Assembly: GCA_022578965.1 (NCBI GenBank) | Contig: MU400944.1 | Location: 1 to 19,655, forward strand | DNA length: 19,655 bases | Source: Xylaria sp. FL1777 | Taxonomy: Eukaryota; Ascomycota; Sordariomycetes; Xylariales; Xylariaceae | Direction of reading: 5' to 3' | Part shown: positions 1-9,497 of the stretch, piece by piece | Layout: every line of letters starts with the position of its first letter | Numbering within the stretch: the first letter of the stretch is position 1 | Program-made: the position numbers and the translations under genes | The notes under the pieces: model-generated | Databases searched by the model: none | Told to the model about the DNA's origin: nothing | Seen by the model: the letters and a program-made list of their open reading frames with translations, nothing else

Positions 1-80
1 CCACCCCCGCGCTCAGTCGCCCCGCGCGCGGGCGGGGGGCCGCGCCCGCGCCACCGCCCGCCCCCGCCCCCGCCCGCGCT
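1..80. repeat. GC-rich low-complexity tract
   Basis: Almost pure C/G with degenerate CCCGCC units, followed by an A-tract near 91-104. I tested it as a second exon for the minus-strand zinc-cluster gene that starts at 742. The best acceptor (CACAAG, after a pyrimidine tract) gives a short Gly/Ala/Arg-rich frame that hits a stop, so I see no supported coding here. It is probably intronic or intergenic simple sequence. Confidence 0.6.
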
Positions 81-440
81 TGTGAGCCCAAGAAAAAAAA
101 AAAGGGCCGCGAGCGCGAGCTGGGCTGGGCTGGGACGGATGCAGTGGATACTGGAGTGCGCCTTGCCCTACCTAAGCTAGCTAGCTGGCCTGCTGCAAAA
201 CCACCAAGCCTAGGTAGGCGCGTGCCCCAATCCATAGTAGCCGACATCTGCCACATCCGCCCTCATCGGCCCATACATCTGCCTGGGCACACGCAACAGG
301 GCAACGGGGGTAGCGAGATGAGGGGGGCCTAATGTATTTGTACAGAAACGAAAAGAGAGCCGTGGAACATGGAGGTGGCGACGGGGGTAGATAGAACCAA
401 GGAAAGATAGAAAGACGGAAAGAGAGGAGTGATAGCTTAC

Positions 441-742
441 TTCTCGTTATTTGCCTGCAGATTGCGTGGTATAACCGTCCCGGCCGCTGCTGGTTGTCGG
501 TCGCTCGAGGCCGATACGTTGCGGTCGCCCTGCAGAGACTCTCTCGGACGAGGAGCCCTTGCCGGCGATTGACCATGCATATGAGCATTGCTCTCGGAGG
601 GGAGATAGCACTCGTGCATGCCCTTGGCGCAGTTCTTGCATGGTGCGCGGCCATTATCGTAAACACATTTGGTCTTGCCTTTGCGACAACGCACACAGGC
701 GCCGCCGGCTCGCAGCGACGTGCCACGGACAATGGACGTCAT
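441..742 (-). CDS. Zn(II)2Cys6 transcription factor, first exon (partial, runs off left edge)
   Basis: N-terminal 100 codons of a fungal binuclear zinc-cluster DNA-binding regulator, expected to act in the nucleus. Counting from the ATG at 742 (context GCCATGA), cysteines 16, 19, 26, 35, 38 and 45 give C-x2-C-x6-C-x8-C-x2-C-x6-C, with the usual basic stretch RKGKTK between the second and third. A Ser/Pro/Arg-rich linker follows. The frame would stop at once after codon 100, but a canonical donor GTAAGC (435-440) sits exactly there, so an intron in phase 2 is likely. No acceptor between 1 and 435 gives a sustained frame, so the rest should lie left of the window. The open frame extends upstream of the ATG without another ATG close by; that leader is pyrimidine-rich like a 5' UTR. 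The target pathway cannot be told from this exon. Family is secure, exon end likely. Confidence 0.85.
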
Positions 743-1224
743 GGCGAACGGGGATGGCAAGTGGGCGAGACGAGAGGAATCGCGATGATGAGGAGCCGAG
801 AACAGGTCCGGTGGGAAGAAGGGGGAGAGTTGTGGGAAAAGGGAAAAAGCGAACGGAGGAGTCGGGGGAGGAGACGGTGTTGGTTCGGGGGTGCGGTGGA
901 TTAAATTTGATCAAGTGGGTGGGCACGCGTGAGAGGCGTGAGGGCGCCCGGTCGGGAGTGGAGGTGATTCGAGAGGAAGAAGAGCCAACCAACAGGCAGA
1001 GACAGGGTCAGTCGGGGGTGGATGATAGGAGCCTACCTACCTCCAGGTCACGTCACGTCAGGGTGGACGGGAGGGACTCCCAGTATAAGCCGTGCTCAGT
1101 AGGTAGGTACCTGGGGAGTGTACAGCGCTGTAGTATGTATGTATACAGCACCGCCTTCATACCTATGCGTACCTACATGAGGGTGTAAGTACGTACGGAT
1201 AGGTAGCACACCACGCAGGACCAA

Positions 1225-1285
1225 GGTATGTAGGTATGTAGGTATGTATAATGTAGGTAAGGTAGGTTAGGTAGGTACCTCCGGT
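1225..1285. repeat. TAGGTA/GGTATGTA short tandem repeat cluster
   Basis: Three near-perfect copies of the 8-mer GGTATGTA are followed by degenerate GTAGGTA units ending in the palindromic GGTACC. This is the tidiest tandem example of a word family scattered through the intergenic DNA of the window. No coding role is seen. Confidence 0.75.
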
Positions 1286-1337
1286 CAGGTCCAGTAGGTC
1301 CAAGTAGGTGCTGTAGATACTGTGCTGCTGGCGGACG

Positions 1338-1371
1338 GTGTACCGTACCGCACCGTGCCGTACTGTACCGA
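1338..1371. repeat. Degenerate ACCGT pentamer repeat
   Basis: Consecutive variants of GTACCG/ACCGT with single-base differences. It is a short simple-sequence tract between the TAGGTA cluster and the next unique DNA, and nothing else is seen in it. Confidence 0.45.
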
Positions 1372-1779
1372 AATGCGATGTAGCGCACTTGGATAACGGT
1401 AGCCTTGGTAGACTCGGCGCTACAGGCAATCAATCTTAGCGGGACGAGAGAGAGAAAGCCCGGCAGCTGAACAGGGGGGGTGGGTGTGTGAGAGGGATGG
1501 GCTGAGACGATGCAGCGGTACAGACACAGTAGGTGGCCCGGGAGAAATTCGAGGATATGGGATGAAGAGGTTGAGAGCTGGCAAGGTGGACTGCAGCCGG
1601 AGACAAGCTCGGGTCCCTACGTGTCGCAGTATAGGTAGACGAAGAATAAGAAAAAGAATTACCCAGAAACCAGTCGCTCGCTAATTGTGGCTACTCGGAC
1701 CGGTTGTTGGTGGGCGGGTGCGCGCGGGTGGGCGGACAAGGCGGGTACAACGCCTCCAAGCGATGAATGGATGGACGAT

Positions 1780-1803
1780 GGGGATGGGATGGGATGGGAT
1801 GGG
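1780..1803 (+). repeat. GGGAT pentamer run (G-quadruplex-type motif)
   Basis: Five GGG runs separated by AT, a perfect GGGAT tandem. This satisfies the common G3-N2-G3-N2-G3-N2-G3 pattern for a potential intramolecular quadruplex on the plus strand. Further GGG runs follow directly within GGGTGAAT units. Confidence 0.7.
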
Positions 1804-1872
1804 TGAATGGGTGAATGGGGGACGTGACGAATACGGGGTGGCAATCCTCTAGAGCCTGAGCTTAAGGTTGAG

Positions 1873-2004
1873 CTCTCTCTCTCTCTCTCTTCCTCTATCT
1901 TTCGCTTTTTATCATTAGTGTTGCTGTTGTTGTTGCTTTAGACTTTCTTCCGTCTTTCTGTCTCTCCTCTCGTTTTTTTTCCCTTCCTTTCTCTCTCTCT
2001 CTCT
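1873..2004 (+). promoter_or_regulatory. CT-rich tract, promoter or 5'-UTR-like, without a clear gene
   Basis: Two (CT)n runs (1873-1890 and about 1991-2004) flank a strongly pyrimidine-rich stretch on the plus strand. Filamentous fungal promoters and leaders often look like this, and similar tracts precede the genes at 10839 and 14158 here. No plus-strand reading frame of quality follows it, so it may serve a non-coding transcript, be a relic, or be simple repeat. Confidence 0.35.
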
Positions 2005-5000
2005 GCCTGCCGGGTTGATTACACGTGTGCCGGAATGTGAGCGTTACCGGTCAAGAAGGTGATACAAGGCAGGTAAGGGACGGGGCTATACTTCGGGTTG
2101 ATGATGACGATGATGACAACAATTAGGTCTGACCAGATCTGATCAGTCGATTATGAACGGTTGTTGCGAACGGGGGTGGACCTATGTCGGTCATTGGCGA
2201 TAAAGGAAATGAGGAAAAGGCTGGTTCGTTTTCGGGAACGTGCGGAAGAGGTGCCGAGAGGTATTTCTAGTGTAGAAGAGAAAGGCGATCCAGCGCCATT
2301 TGGGTCCGGGGAAAATTACACACGGTCCACCAAGACACACAGAGTCACGGAACTTAAATTTCTGGATCGGAGTGAATTTGGGGGGAGGGGGAGGGGGCTT
2401 GTTCAGTGCCAAGTAGGTCGGTGCCTCTAAAAGCCAGCAGTCTCAGGGTGGTAACGGGTGTCGAGTCAAGCCGGTCTTCAGTTGTTCGGAGCACGGGAAA
2501 CCTTACGTGTTACATGTGCGTAAGGTAGATAGTACCTGCACTATAGCTGCCTACTCCCGCCGACCGTGCTTGCTTCCTCTCTAGTAGATACCCTATTGAG
2601 CGGGGACGCCCGAGGTTGTTAATTGCTACCTACCTTGATTTACACATCTACTGGGTAGGTGTAGTATATATAGATAAGTAGTGCACAAGGTACAGACAGA
2701 TACCTACAGCACTTGCACATATGAAGAGGTGGTGGTGTAGTGGTGTTGGAAATTCCTAGTAGGGGAGGTATGTACAGGTTAGGTAGGTAAGTGAGTACTA
2801 ACCTAAGCAAGTGGGCGGCAGGCGGGCAGGTCTCGGGCTCACGGGTCCGGCGTTGATGGCTGTTGCTTTTTAAAATGATGGGAATGTTTTGTGGGGCTTG
2901 GAAGGGGGTTGACTGGTTGAATGGGATGATGCTACGGCTCCTGCACGGGGTTTCCAGCATGGATAAGCGGTACGTACCTCCGTAGTGCTTGCAGATGCTC
3001 GAGAGGTCGGCCGCCACGAGTTCTCGAGCCCCAATCCGCTACAGCCCGCCGCCAGAAGGCCGCACCTGGTGGCCTTGGCCGTCTCTTCAAAAGCCCTCGG
3101 TCGGCAACACCGCAGTGTGTACCTACATAGGTACCTACCCAACTACTACAGTTGTACCTACATACCACGCAAGATGTGCTCGACATAAGCCACCTACATG
3201 TGCCGAGTACAACCAGATTCGAGCACATCCAAATGGACTCCAGGCTTGGGGCTCTATTCCAACACTCTATTCGGCTAACTTATTAAATTCCCTACTTCCT
3301 ACACACAGCCATGGTGGTGTACACTCCCTGTCTGCCCGGGGCAGCCGTTGCTTGTAAGTGTCTTGGCGGCTGTGCATATCACCATCAACCCAGCCTCTGC
3401 TTCTTTGCTTCTGGTATTCGACCCTTCTCTGTCGTCAACACCAGGTTATCACGCTTAGGCGGGTGGAAGAAGCTGTTACCTTGCTTATCAAAGTATCGGG
3501 ACGGCATCACGACAGCGTCACTACAGCGTCCTAGGTAGAGAGAGGACTTATCGGTACTCCAAGCATACTATATGTATTGTGTACGATGTAGTGTACAGGA
3601 TAGGTATCACTTCCCATGAGAAGACACCCCTGTTCTCATTCTATTTTTAAAGACAAGTATGCAAGCGCTCCAAGCTCATCTACCTATTGTGTCATCTAAT
3701 GTGCAGCGCGCACCGTCGACCAAAACCACCTACAGGTGAACAGTCAGGCACATGCACCCATCTGCATCTCCAGTCCCGAAGGCTTGGGCCTTGGGCCATG
3801 ATTTGCTCGTTAAGTCACATGCGCCTACTCGTACGTAGTAGCAAGCTGATTGTCCAGCCTGTGTCCAGCCTACCTATGTCCAGCCTAGCTCACCGCCCAG
3901 TTTATTGACCCCATTCGCCCGTCGCCATTCGTTATTCGCCATTTGACATCTGACTTGAAAGTATGCAATTAGATATATGGTCTCTCCATTGCCGACGCCG
4001 CACTTGAATAACCTCAACATACGGGTCGGCTTGTATTGCATACCTACCTACCTACGCACCCACCCACCCAGGTTAGTAGATAGATGGGGCCGATTTGCAA
4101 AAGCATTCAGCCGCGAGTACAAACTGGCAGCTGCGGGCACAAAGGCGGCCAGGAACATCGCTTAGCACGGAACGGCAGCAGAAAAGTAAAAGGCTATTTC
4201 AACTGTCTCTTCTTTTCCTACCTACAACAGGTAATGCCTGCAATACGCAGTAAGGCTGCCCGTACGCTATGAGTAGATAGTGCACTACAAAAATAGTAAG
4301 GCAGGTAAGGTAGGTGATCCGGTCACCGTCTCTTTAAAGTCTATTAATACCAGTTAACTTTAGGTTAGCTGTGATTATACTTAGTTTGGTTTAGACCTAG
4401 CTAGAATATTGAATATTATGGGGGCGGCGGCAGGGTCCCGGGCCTTGTCATCGCACCTCCTCCGCGACGACTGGGCGAGCTACATCTCCTATCTAGGTAC
4501 GTACTCACGGTCCCAAATCGCCCATCCGTCCATCAATTCATCGTCCACTGCAGAATGCGTCCTCGCCACGAGCATGTAGTTCGTGTGAGATTGTTTGCTC
4601 TCCAGAAATACCACGATACTTGTAATAGCCCTCCCAAGATGACAACTACTACCTACACTTACTTATTTACCCTCGAGTTGGGGAGAGGCTATAGTATAAC
4701 AGTGCCCGGCAACTACCCCGAAACTGGAGAAGAGTACTCAGTTGAACCGGAGTGAACAATCAGGATTTACCGCGAAGAGATGGGTCGGGTCACCCGCCAA
4801 GCCTGTGACGCGGGCTCCTCCTGCACGTGAATGTATGTAGGCATGTACAGTACCACGGATTGTTGGCAATTTGCTTTTCTCCCCGCCTCCCCTCTGTCCC
4901 CTCTCCTCTCTCTGGCTCGGTTGACATCTGTATCTGTCATGGGCAAGTGGTACGCAATCTGTCGATCATCAGCACATTGCCACAGATGCGTCGAGTCCTA

Positions 5001-5573
5001 ACCTTACTATGTAACCGCCGGCCGGCAGCGTATTAGACCTCCAGTTGCGTCCATCCCGCTATTCACGAAAAGCGATCCAGAGCATACCTAGCCTTTCCCG
5101 TCTCTCATATCTGTATACTTATGTATCACCGAGTACTTGTCCAGCTGAACCTCGCATATAGGTTTTATTGTCTAGATAATGACACGGATTCCACAGCTAG
5201 TGGTGATGAATAATACTTTAAAGGATCCCCGGCCGGGACGGTTTGGTTTGGTGCCGTAATTCCCGGCGTTGCTCAAGACCCAAGGGACGCTCGGCCGACA
5301 TGTACAGAGGTATGTATGGAGCGACGTCACAATAGGGTATATATTTAGTGACTACCTACAGTTAGGTGCATTGATTATAAAGTATACTTCATACCTAAAG
5401 TAGGTACCTAAGCAATGTATTTGTAGTACTGTAGGTAGTAGGTGTAGGTAGCATGCAGTGCATTCATTCTAGGTACCTACTTCGTAGTGGTACTACCTAC
5501 TATAAGGACCCTTGAAAAGCGCCCCAAGCAATCAAGAATGCTGGCTTAATACAAAACTAGGGGGTTAGGCCAG

Positions 5574-5624
5574 CGCCTCGGTTTTTGGGGCACGACGTTT
5601 TGATATCGGGGCACGAACCTAAAC
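5574..5624 (+). repeat. Left terminal inverted repeat of the transposon
   Basis: Matches the reverse complement of 6028-6078. The outer 22 bases are identical; the inner part has several scattered mismatches, some of them C/T, and weaker similarity runs a further dozen bases inward. The 9-mer GGGGCACGA occurs twice (5587-5595 and 5608-5616), 21 bp apart, which could be paired transposase-binding sites. Confidence 0.9.
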
Positions 5625-6027
5625 CCGTTTTGGTGTATGTCCACAAGGTGTCTTTACATACCTTTGTTTCTCATACAAAAATGGACATCTTGTGAACACT
5701 GATAAAAATGACAGTTAGGTTTACTTTTTTAGCTCTAAAAGCGCAACTAGTAAACATAGCTAGGTATAAAAGTTTAGCTATAAAACTTATTAAACTAAAG
5801 GTATTTACTAGTAAAGCAAAAGTGTTGCAATACCTAATTTAATTAGTAAGCGTATGCTATAATTATAGCAGACTTAGTAGCTAAAAAAAGCTACACCTGT
5901 TGTTTTTATGGATTTTCCTAGGTAAAACTGAAGCTTGCTTTGCAGCTCACTAAAACAAGCCTAGTTTTAGTATAATTGAGATGTGGACAGAGCAACCCAC
6001 AGGAAGTAAGGAGAATTACCATAATAG

Positions 6028-6078
6028 GTTTAAGTTCGTGCCCCAATATCAATTCTTCGTGCCCCAAAAACCGAGGCG
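6028..6078 (-). repeat. Right terminal inverted repeat of the transposon
   Basis: Inverted partner of 5574-5624. The complement of the same 9-mer, TCGTGCCCC, occurs at 6036-6044 and 6057-6065, again 21 bp apart. The target duplication TTAGGCCAG begins directly after its last base. Confidence 0.9.
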
Positions 6079-6087
6079 TTAGGCCAG

Positions 6088-8132
6088 GTCTGGCCAGGGG
6101 GAGGCCGGGGTTAAGCCAAACTTTATACGCTCATGGAATCGCCTTGTCAGCCGCCCAGCTAAGGTTCCCAGCTGGCCCAGGTGGTTTTCCGAGTGTCAAG
6201 CAAGCACGGCCAGAAGTATTCCTGATCTCGCGCACCCTCTCTTTTTCAAGTGAAATCAAGTAACTACACTGAATTGATGATGGCTTTTCCCCCCTCATCT
6301 TAAAGGGACATAGCACGGCTTGATGGCCGGCAGCCATGTGTCCAAATCTCCACTAGAACCCTCCTGATGCGTAGATGATCTGCAAGCCTTGGACGGCAAC
6401 CGGCAGTGTATCGCGTTTGAGCCGGTGCCACAACCTCCTTCATAGCCAATCCAGTCTGAACAGTAGAGACATACAATGTAATGTAGGTAGGTATGCGTAG
6501 GTATCTCAGATAATCTACAAACGCCTTCACCCTCTATCAACACGTGCAAAGACAGAGAGGGCTCAATTCAGCGCCCCGGCCTTCTCCTTTGTTGCTTACC
6601 TAGGTACACACATCTCGTCGCGGGTACGGGGTCCGAGGGACCAACGACAATGCATCCACGGCTTGGCAAATCCTACTGCACTGTTTCGTGCCCCCTTTCT
6701 TCGGCCGGATTCTGATACACCATCGCACGGGCTGGGATCCGGCATTGCAGCCGAGCCATCTCGTTGGCCCCGCCGCGAATGCGTCGAATGGACCGGGGCA
6801 CGTCACTCGTCACGACTGAACTCGGCCTGCCTAGCTGAGGGGAGTGAGCGGTTCTAGAGCAGGCTTGGGGGGTCCGGGGAGGGGGGCGGCGGTCGTCCAT
6901 TGGGTTATCTAGAACAGCCATCTCATCTCTCTAAGCTCTCTAACTCTATGCGTACGCATACACTGTGACATGGCCCCGGCTTGCTCGTCCGAGTAGCGAC
7001 CTGTTTGTCCTCCGCCCAAACCCCTGGAGTCCGGCGCGAACATGAGCTCGCCCGTACGTCAGCGAGTAGAGGGAGCGTACCAGCACAGGACGTCTCGTCT
7101 TGGGCAGGCCATCGGGGTTAGAAAAGACCAGGTCAATCAACGGATGAGTCTACGCAGTAGTTAGGATGCTACTGGGGTGAGTACATAACGACCTGACCCA
7201 GCCTGACCTGACCGTCGAGCTCAGCCAACCCCCACATCGGTGTGCTCCTAGTCGGGCCTAGTAGTTACCTGTAACCCTACAAGAGTACGTACAGTACATA
7301 ACAGTAGGTAGATACGAAGTAGGTAGGAGTAGACAGGTAGGATAGGTAGTAGGTAAGATGCAACGCGCGAGCGATAAGCTGACGTACGACGATGGGTATT
7401 TTTTTTATCGCCACCACCGCTACTACCGCTACCGAAAACTAGTCATTCGATACACCACCATACGCTCTTATGATCCTTCATTGCACGCATCGGATTTAAG
7501 CGTCTTGGACTATGTTGGCATTTGACTCCCTTATCTGCGCTACGGCTCGGATCAACGCCCTACCGTCGCACTTCGTCTTGTCACGCTGATCAGTCTGAGA
7601 CCTGGGGCAATGGTTTCGGGGTGCCGGAACGGTGCGGAGAGATCGAGGGGCTTCCCTTGAGAGTACGCATACCTACCACTGCGTAGGTGGGCGGTAGGTG
7701 GGTTTCGTATCGCATGGCTTCGGAAGGCTCGGTCGCCCTGGATGGGAGCGCTACTGGATTTCACCCGAGCGCACGACCTTGTTTTGCCTGCGTACTATGT
7801 CCGATGCGCTCTTTAAACCTCATATCCGTCATCATCTGGACGCCCATGTGCGCAGTATAGGATATCGGCTCTCAGGAAACTTTCCCGGAAATCTAGCTCG
7901 GCCCATCTGATGCATTCATCTGATCTTTGTATGGTTTTACTATGATTTATGATTTTACTTACCTTCGGTACCCCAAGTCGGTTCGGAGTCCTGGATGCTA
8001 ACACTGCCGGAGAACCCGGTTCAATTTGACAGTCTCTTACTTTGGCCACTTACATCGAAATGGTGGCAATGTTACGCAACCACACACTAAGATATCTTCG
8101 TCATTAGAATTCCCAAAAGCGGGGGACTCATA
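6088..8132. other. Gene-poor interval, no supported gene
   Basis: About 2 kb with only short overlapping frames. It shows a G-rich stretch near 6867-6895, scattered TAGGTA words (notably about 7300-7345) and a short run of CCTGACC-like words near 7190-7215. No domain, splice-consistent frame or RNA gene was recognised. Confidence 0.5.
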
Positions 8133-8525
8133 ATGCACTTCCAGCTACATAAAGAGCAAGACGAGCACAGTGGGGTTTCAGACCTACCACCAATTGTCTC
8201 AGGAAAAGAAATCAACATCCTAACACCAAAGCCTTCGAATTTCCCAGTACATTCCAGGTGCATGATTAAAATAACAGTAAACCAGGAAAGGGATATTCGT
8301 GAATATCATCTATCGCTCGCCATCTATGACCCGGAACTGTTGATTACGCTTCGGTACAAGACCTGCAATAGAGCTAAGGTGATGACGGCTTCGCTACCAC
8401 CTAGGATAACACAAAAGTGTCCCAGGCTTAGCTTGGCTGAGCATCCCGGGTTAATTACGACAATCCATTCAACCTCACTCTCTCGTTTGAGCCTAGCTTC
8501 TATCTTCCTCTATTCCTTCTTGTAA
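8133..8525 (+). CDS. Hypothetical ORF, 130 aa (doubtful)
   Basis: An uninterrupted ATG-to-stop frame of 130 codons, the longest plus-strand frame in this part. The product shows no signal peptide, transmembrane segment or motif that I recognise; the last 25 residues are Ser/Leu-rich and hydrophobic. It lies just downstream of, and antisense to, the end of the broken DUF4139 gene, so it could be a chance open stretch. I know no homologue. It is included only because of its length. Confidence 0.2.
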   Translation: MHFQLHKEQDEHSGVSDLPPIVSGKEINILTPKPSNFPVHSRCMIKITVNQERDIREYHLSLAIYDPELLITLRYKTCNRAKVMTASLPPRITQKCPRLSLAEHPGLITTIHSTSLSRLSLASIFLYSFL

Positions 8526-8555
8526 TCGCTATCAGCAGACTCGCCACTACTCACG

Positions 8556-9290
8556 CTACTCAAGTCCGTTGGCCACCATGCCATACAGCTTCACAGGGAC
8601 TATATTGATACGTTCATCTTCACTAATGGGCATCTGATCAAGTACCGTCACCTGCACAGGCTTCCCCTGTGCCTTATTACGGGTGTTTATGAGGTGATAG
8701 TGCGGACGAATAGGGCTGCTGTTTCCCTCAGACGATAAAGCATAGAGCCTATGCCATGCCGAGGCCGAGAGTAAAGATATCCCTAGTCCTGCAATGCGGC
8801 AGCGTGACTAGTCCGAGAAAGCTCTCGTCGAGAGTCAGCCTCATCTACCCCGTCAGCAGGGTCAGCTTGCTATCGTTGGGCACCATCGCTTTCAAGAAAA
8901 CGATTTGCTTATGCTTAGCGATAACAGCAGGATCGAATACCACGCCCAAATATGCGATATGGGCTTTTGTGAGTCCTATCTCCGCGAAGCTATATTCTTT
9001 CAGCTAGGTGTTGGGTTGTAGCGAATCGAGGGTGACATAGCCGTCAGCATCGAAAACATGTCGATGGGAAGGCGACTTCGTCGCAATCTTGTCGTGGTTC
9101 GACCATCGGCGACGTTACCACCATTTTCTATATCAGTGCCTCTGGGATTCGATTCTCTGGAGACCCCAAAACCCAACGCTTCTTGCTACTGCTTGACAAG
9201 CGTTTCCGAGACCTCTACTTACGGGAGCTTCATTGTATCCCCAACGGCCGTGATTGGTGTTCATTGGAAGTAGATCGGGAACGTTGGATT
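8556..9290 (-). pseudogene. Decayed DUF4139-domain (mucoidy-inhibitor-A-like) gene, C-terminal part
   Basis: Reading the minus strand gives pieces that fit, in order, the C-terminal DUF4139 region of fungal proteins annotated as mucoidy inhibitor A. About 9290-9075 has VEVSETLV and GFGV. About 9110-8752, in another frame, has DADGYVTLDSLQP, VFLKAMVPNDSKLTLL and TLPHC...FTLGLGMA. About 8770-8556, in a third frame, has HYHLINTR and VTVLDQMPISEDERI. In-frame TAG stops lie at 9004-9006, 8845-8847 and 8749-8751, and frames change near 9100 and 8760, so no full-length protein is possible. TAG codons where Q or W are expected fit C-to-T type decay. The N-terminal half is not recognisable; a separate secreted-protein ORF lies where it would be. 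The family match is from memory of its motifs. Confidence 0.7.
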
Positions 9291-9497
9291 TGAGTCTATA
9301 GATCTTGGTCAAATCGCGGCAAAGCACGCTCTACGCCAAAGGAGTCCTTTCGCTAGAGGCTGTTACTCTGTTCCCTGACCACGTAGACCTTCATTCTTCA
9401 TCTGAGTACACGATCCCAGAAACCACACGTGGCTGTTCCTCCCTAGCCAGGCTTATGCGCCATGGCACTAATGTGAGAACTCACTAAGCACAGAAAA

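Larger units (their letters stand above)
743..5564. other. Gene-poor interval, no supported gene
   Basis: About 4.8 kb without a convincing gene. Open frames here are short, overlap each other on both strands and mostly translate TAGGTA/TACCTA repeats. The first few hundred bases should hold the promoter and leader of the zinc-cluster gene starting at 742. The stretch holds many copies of TAGGTA and its complement (clusters near 1095-1290, 2690-2800, 3110-3175, 4041-4055 and 5345-5510), a GGGAT run and CT tracts. The 66-codon frame at 4555-4755 starts with ATG but has no recognisable motif and is not called. Confidence 0.6.
5565..6087. mobile_element. Short non-autonomous DNA transposon (MITE, Mutator-like type) with 9-bp target duplication
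   Basis: The element proper is 5574-6078 (505 bp), bounded by inverted repeats of about 51 bp that begin CGCCTCGGTTTTTGGGGC. A perfect 9-bp direct repeat, TTAGGCCAG, flanks it at 5565-5573 and 6079-6087. Long terminal inverted repeats with a 9-bp duplication are the usual mark of Mutator-like elements, and the lack of any transposase frame makes it non-autonomous. The interior (about 5700-5960) is much more AT-rich than the ends. It holds an imperfect inverted repeat (5637-5652 with 5684-5699, 13 of 16 matching), a perfect palindrome GCTATAATTATAGC (5856-5869) and a small hairpin (5877-5894). The intact target duplication suggests no later rearrangement. Superfamily is inferred from structure only. 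Confidence 0.9.

Noticed and set aside
181..732. 183-codon minus-strand frame
   Set aside because: It overlaps the zinc-cluster exon in another frame and lacks any motif. The six-cysteine pattern supports the other frame.
1095..1290. Regular-looking TAGGTA repeats as a CRISPR-like or telomeric array
   Set aside because: Spacing is irregular, there are no unique spacers, and the unit is not the fungal telomere repeat TTAGGG.
2161..2430. Overlapping frames on both strands
   Set aside because: Neither shows a motif, the plus one starts without ATG, and each looks like the mirror of the other in simple sequence.
4555..4755. 66-codon ATG frame
   Set aside because: Short, no recognisable feature, and no splice or promoter context.
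6673..7140. Minus-strand frames of 64-82 codons
   Set aside because: GC-rich stretch with short overlapping frames on both strands and no motif.
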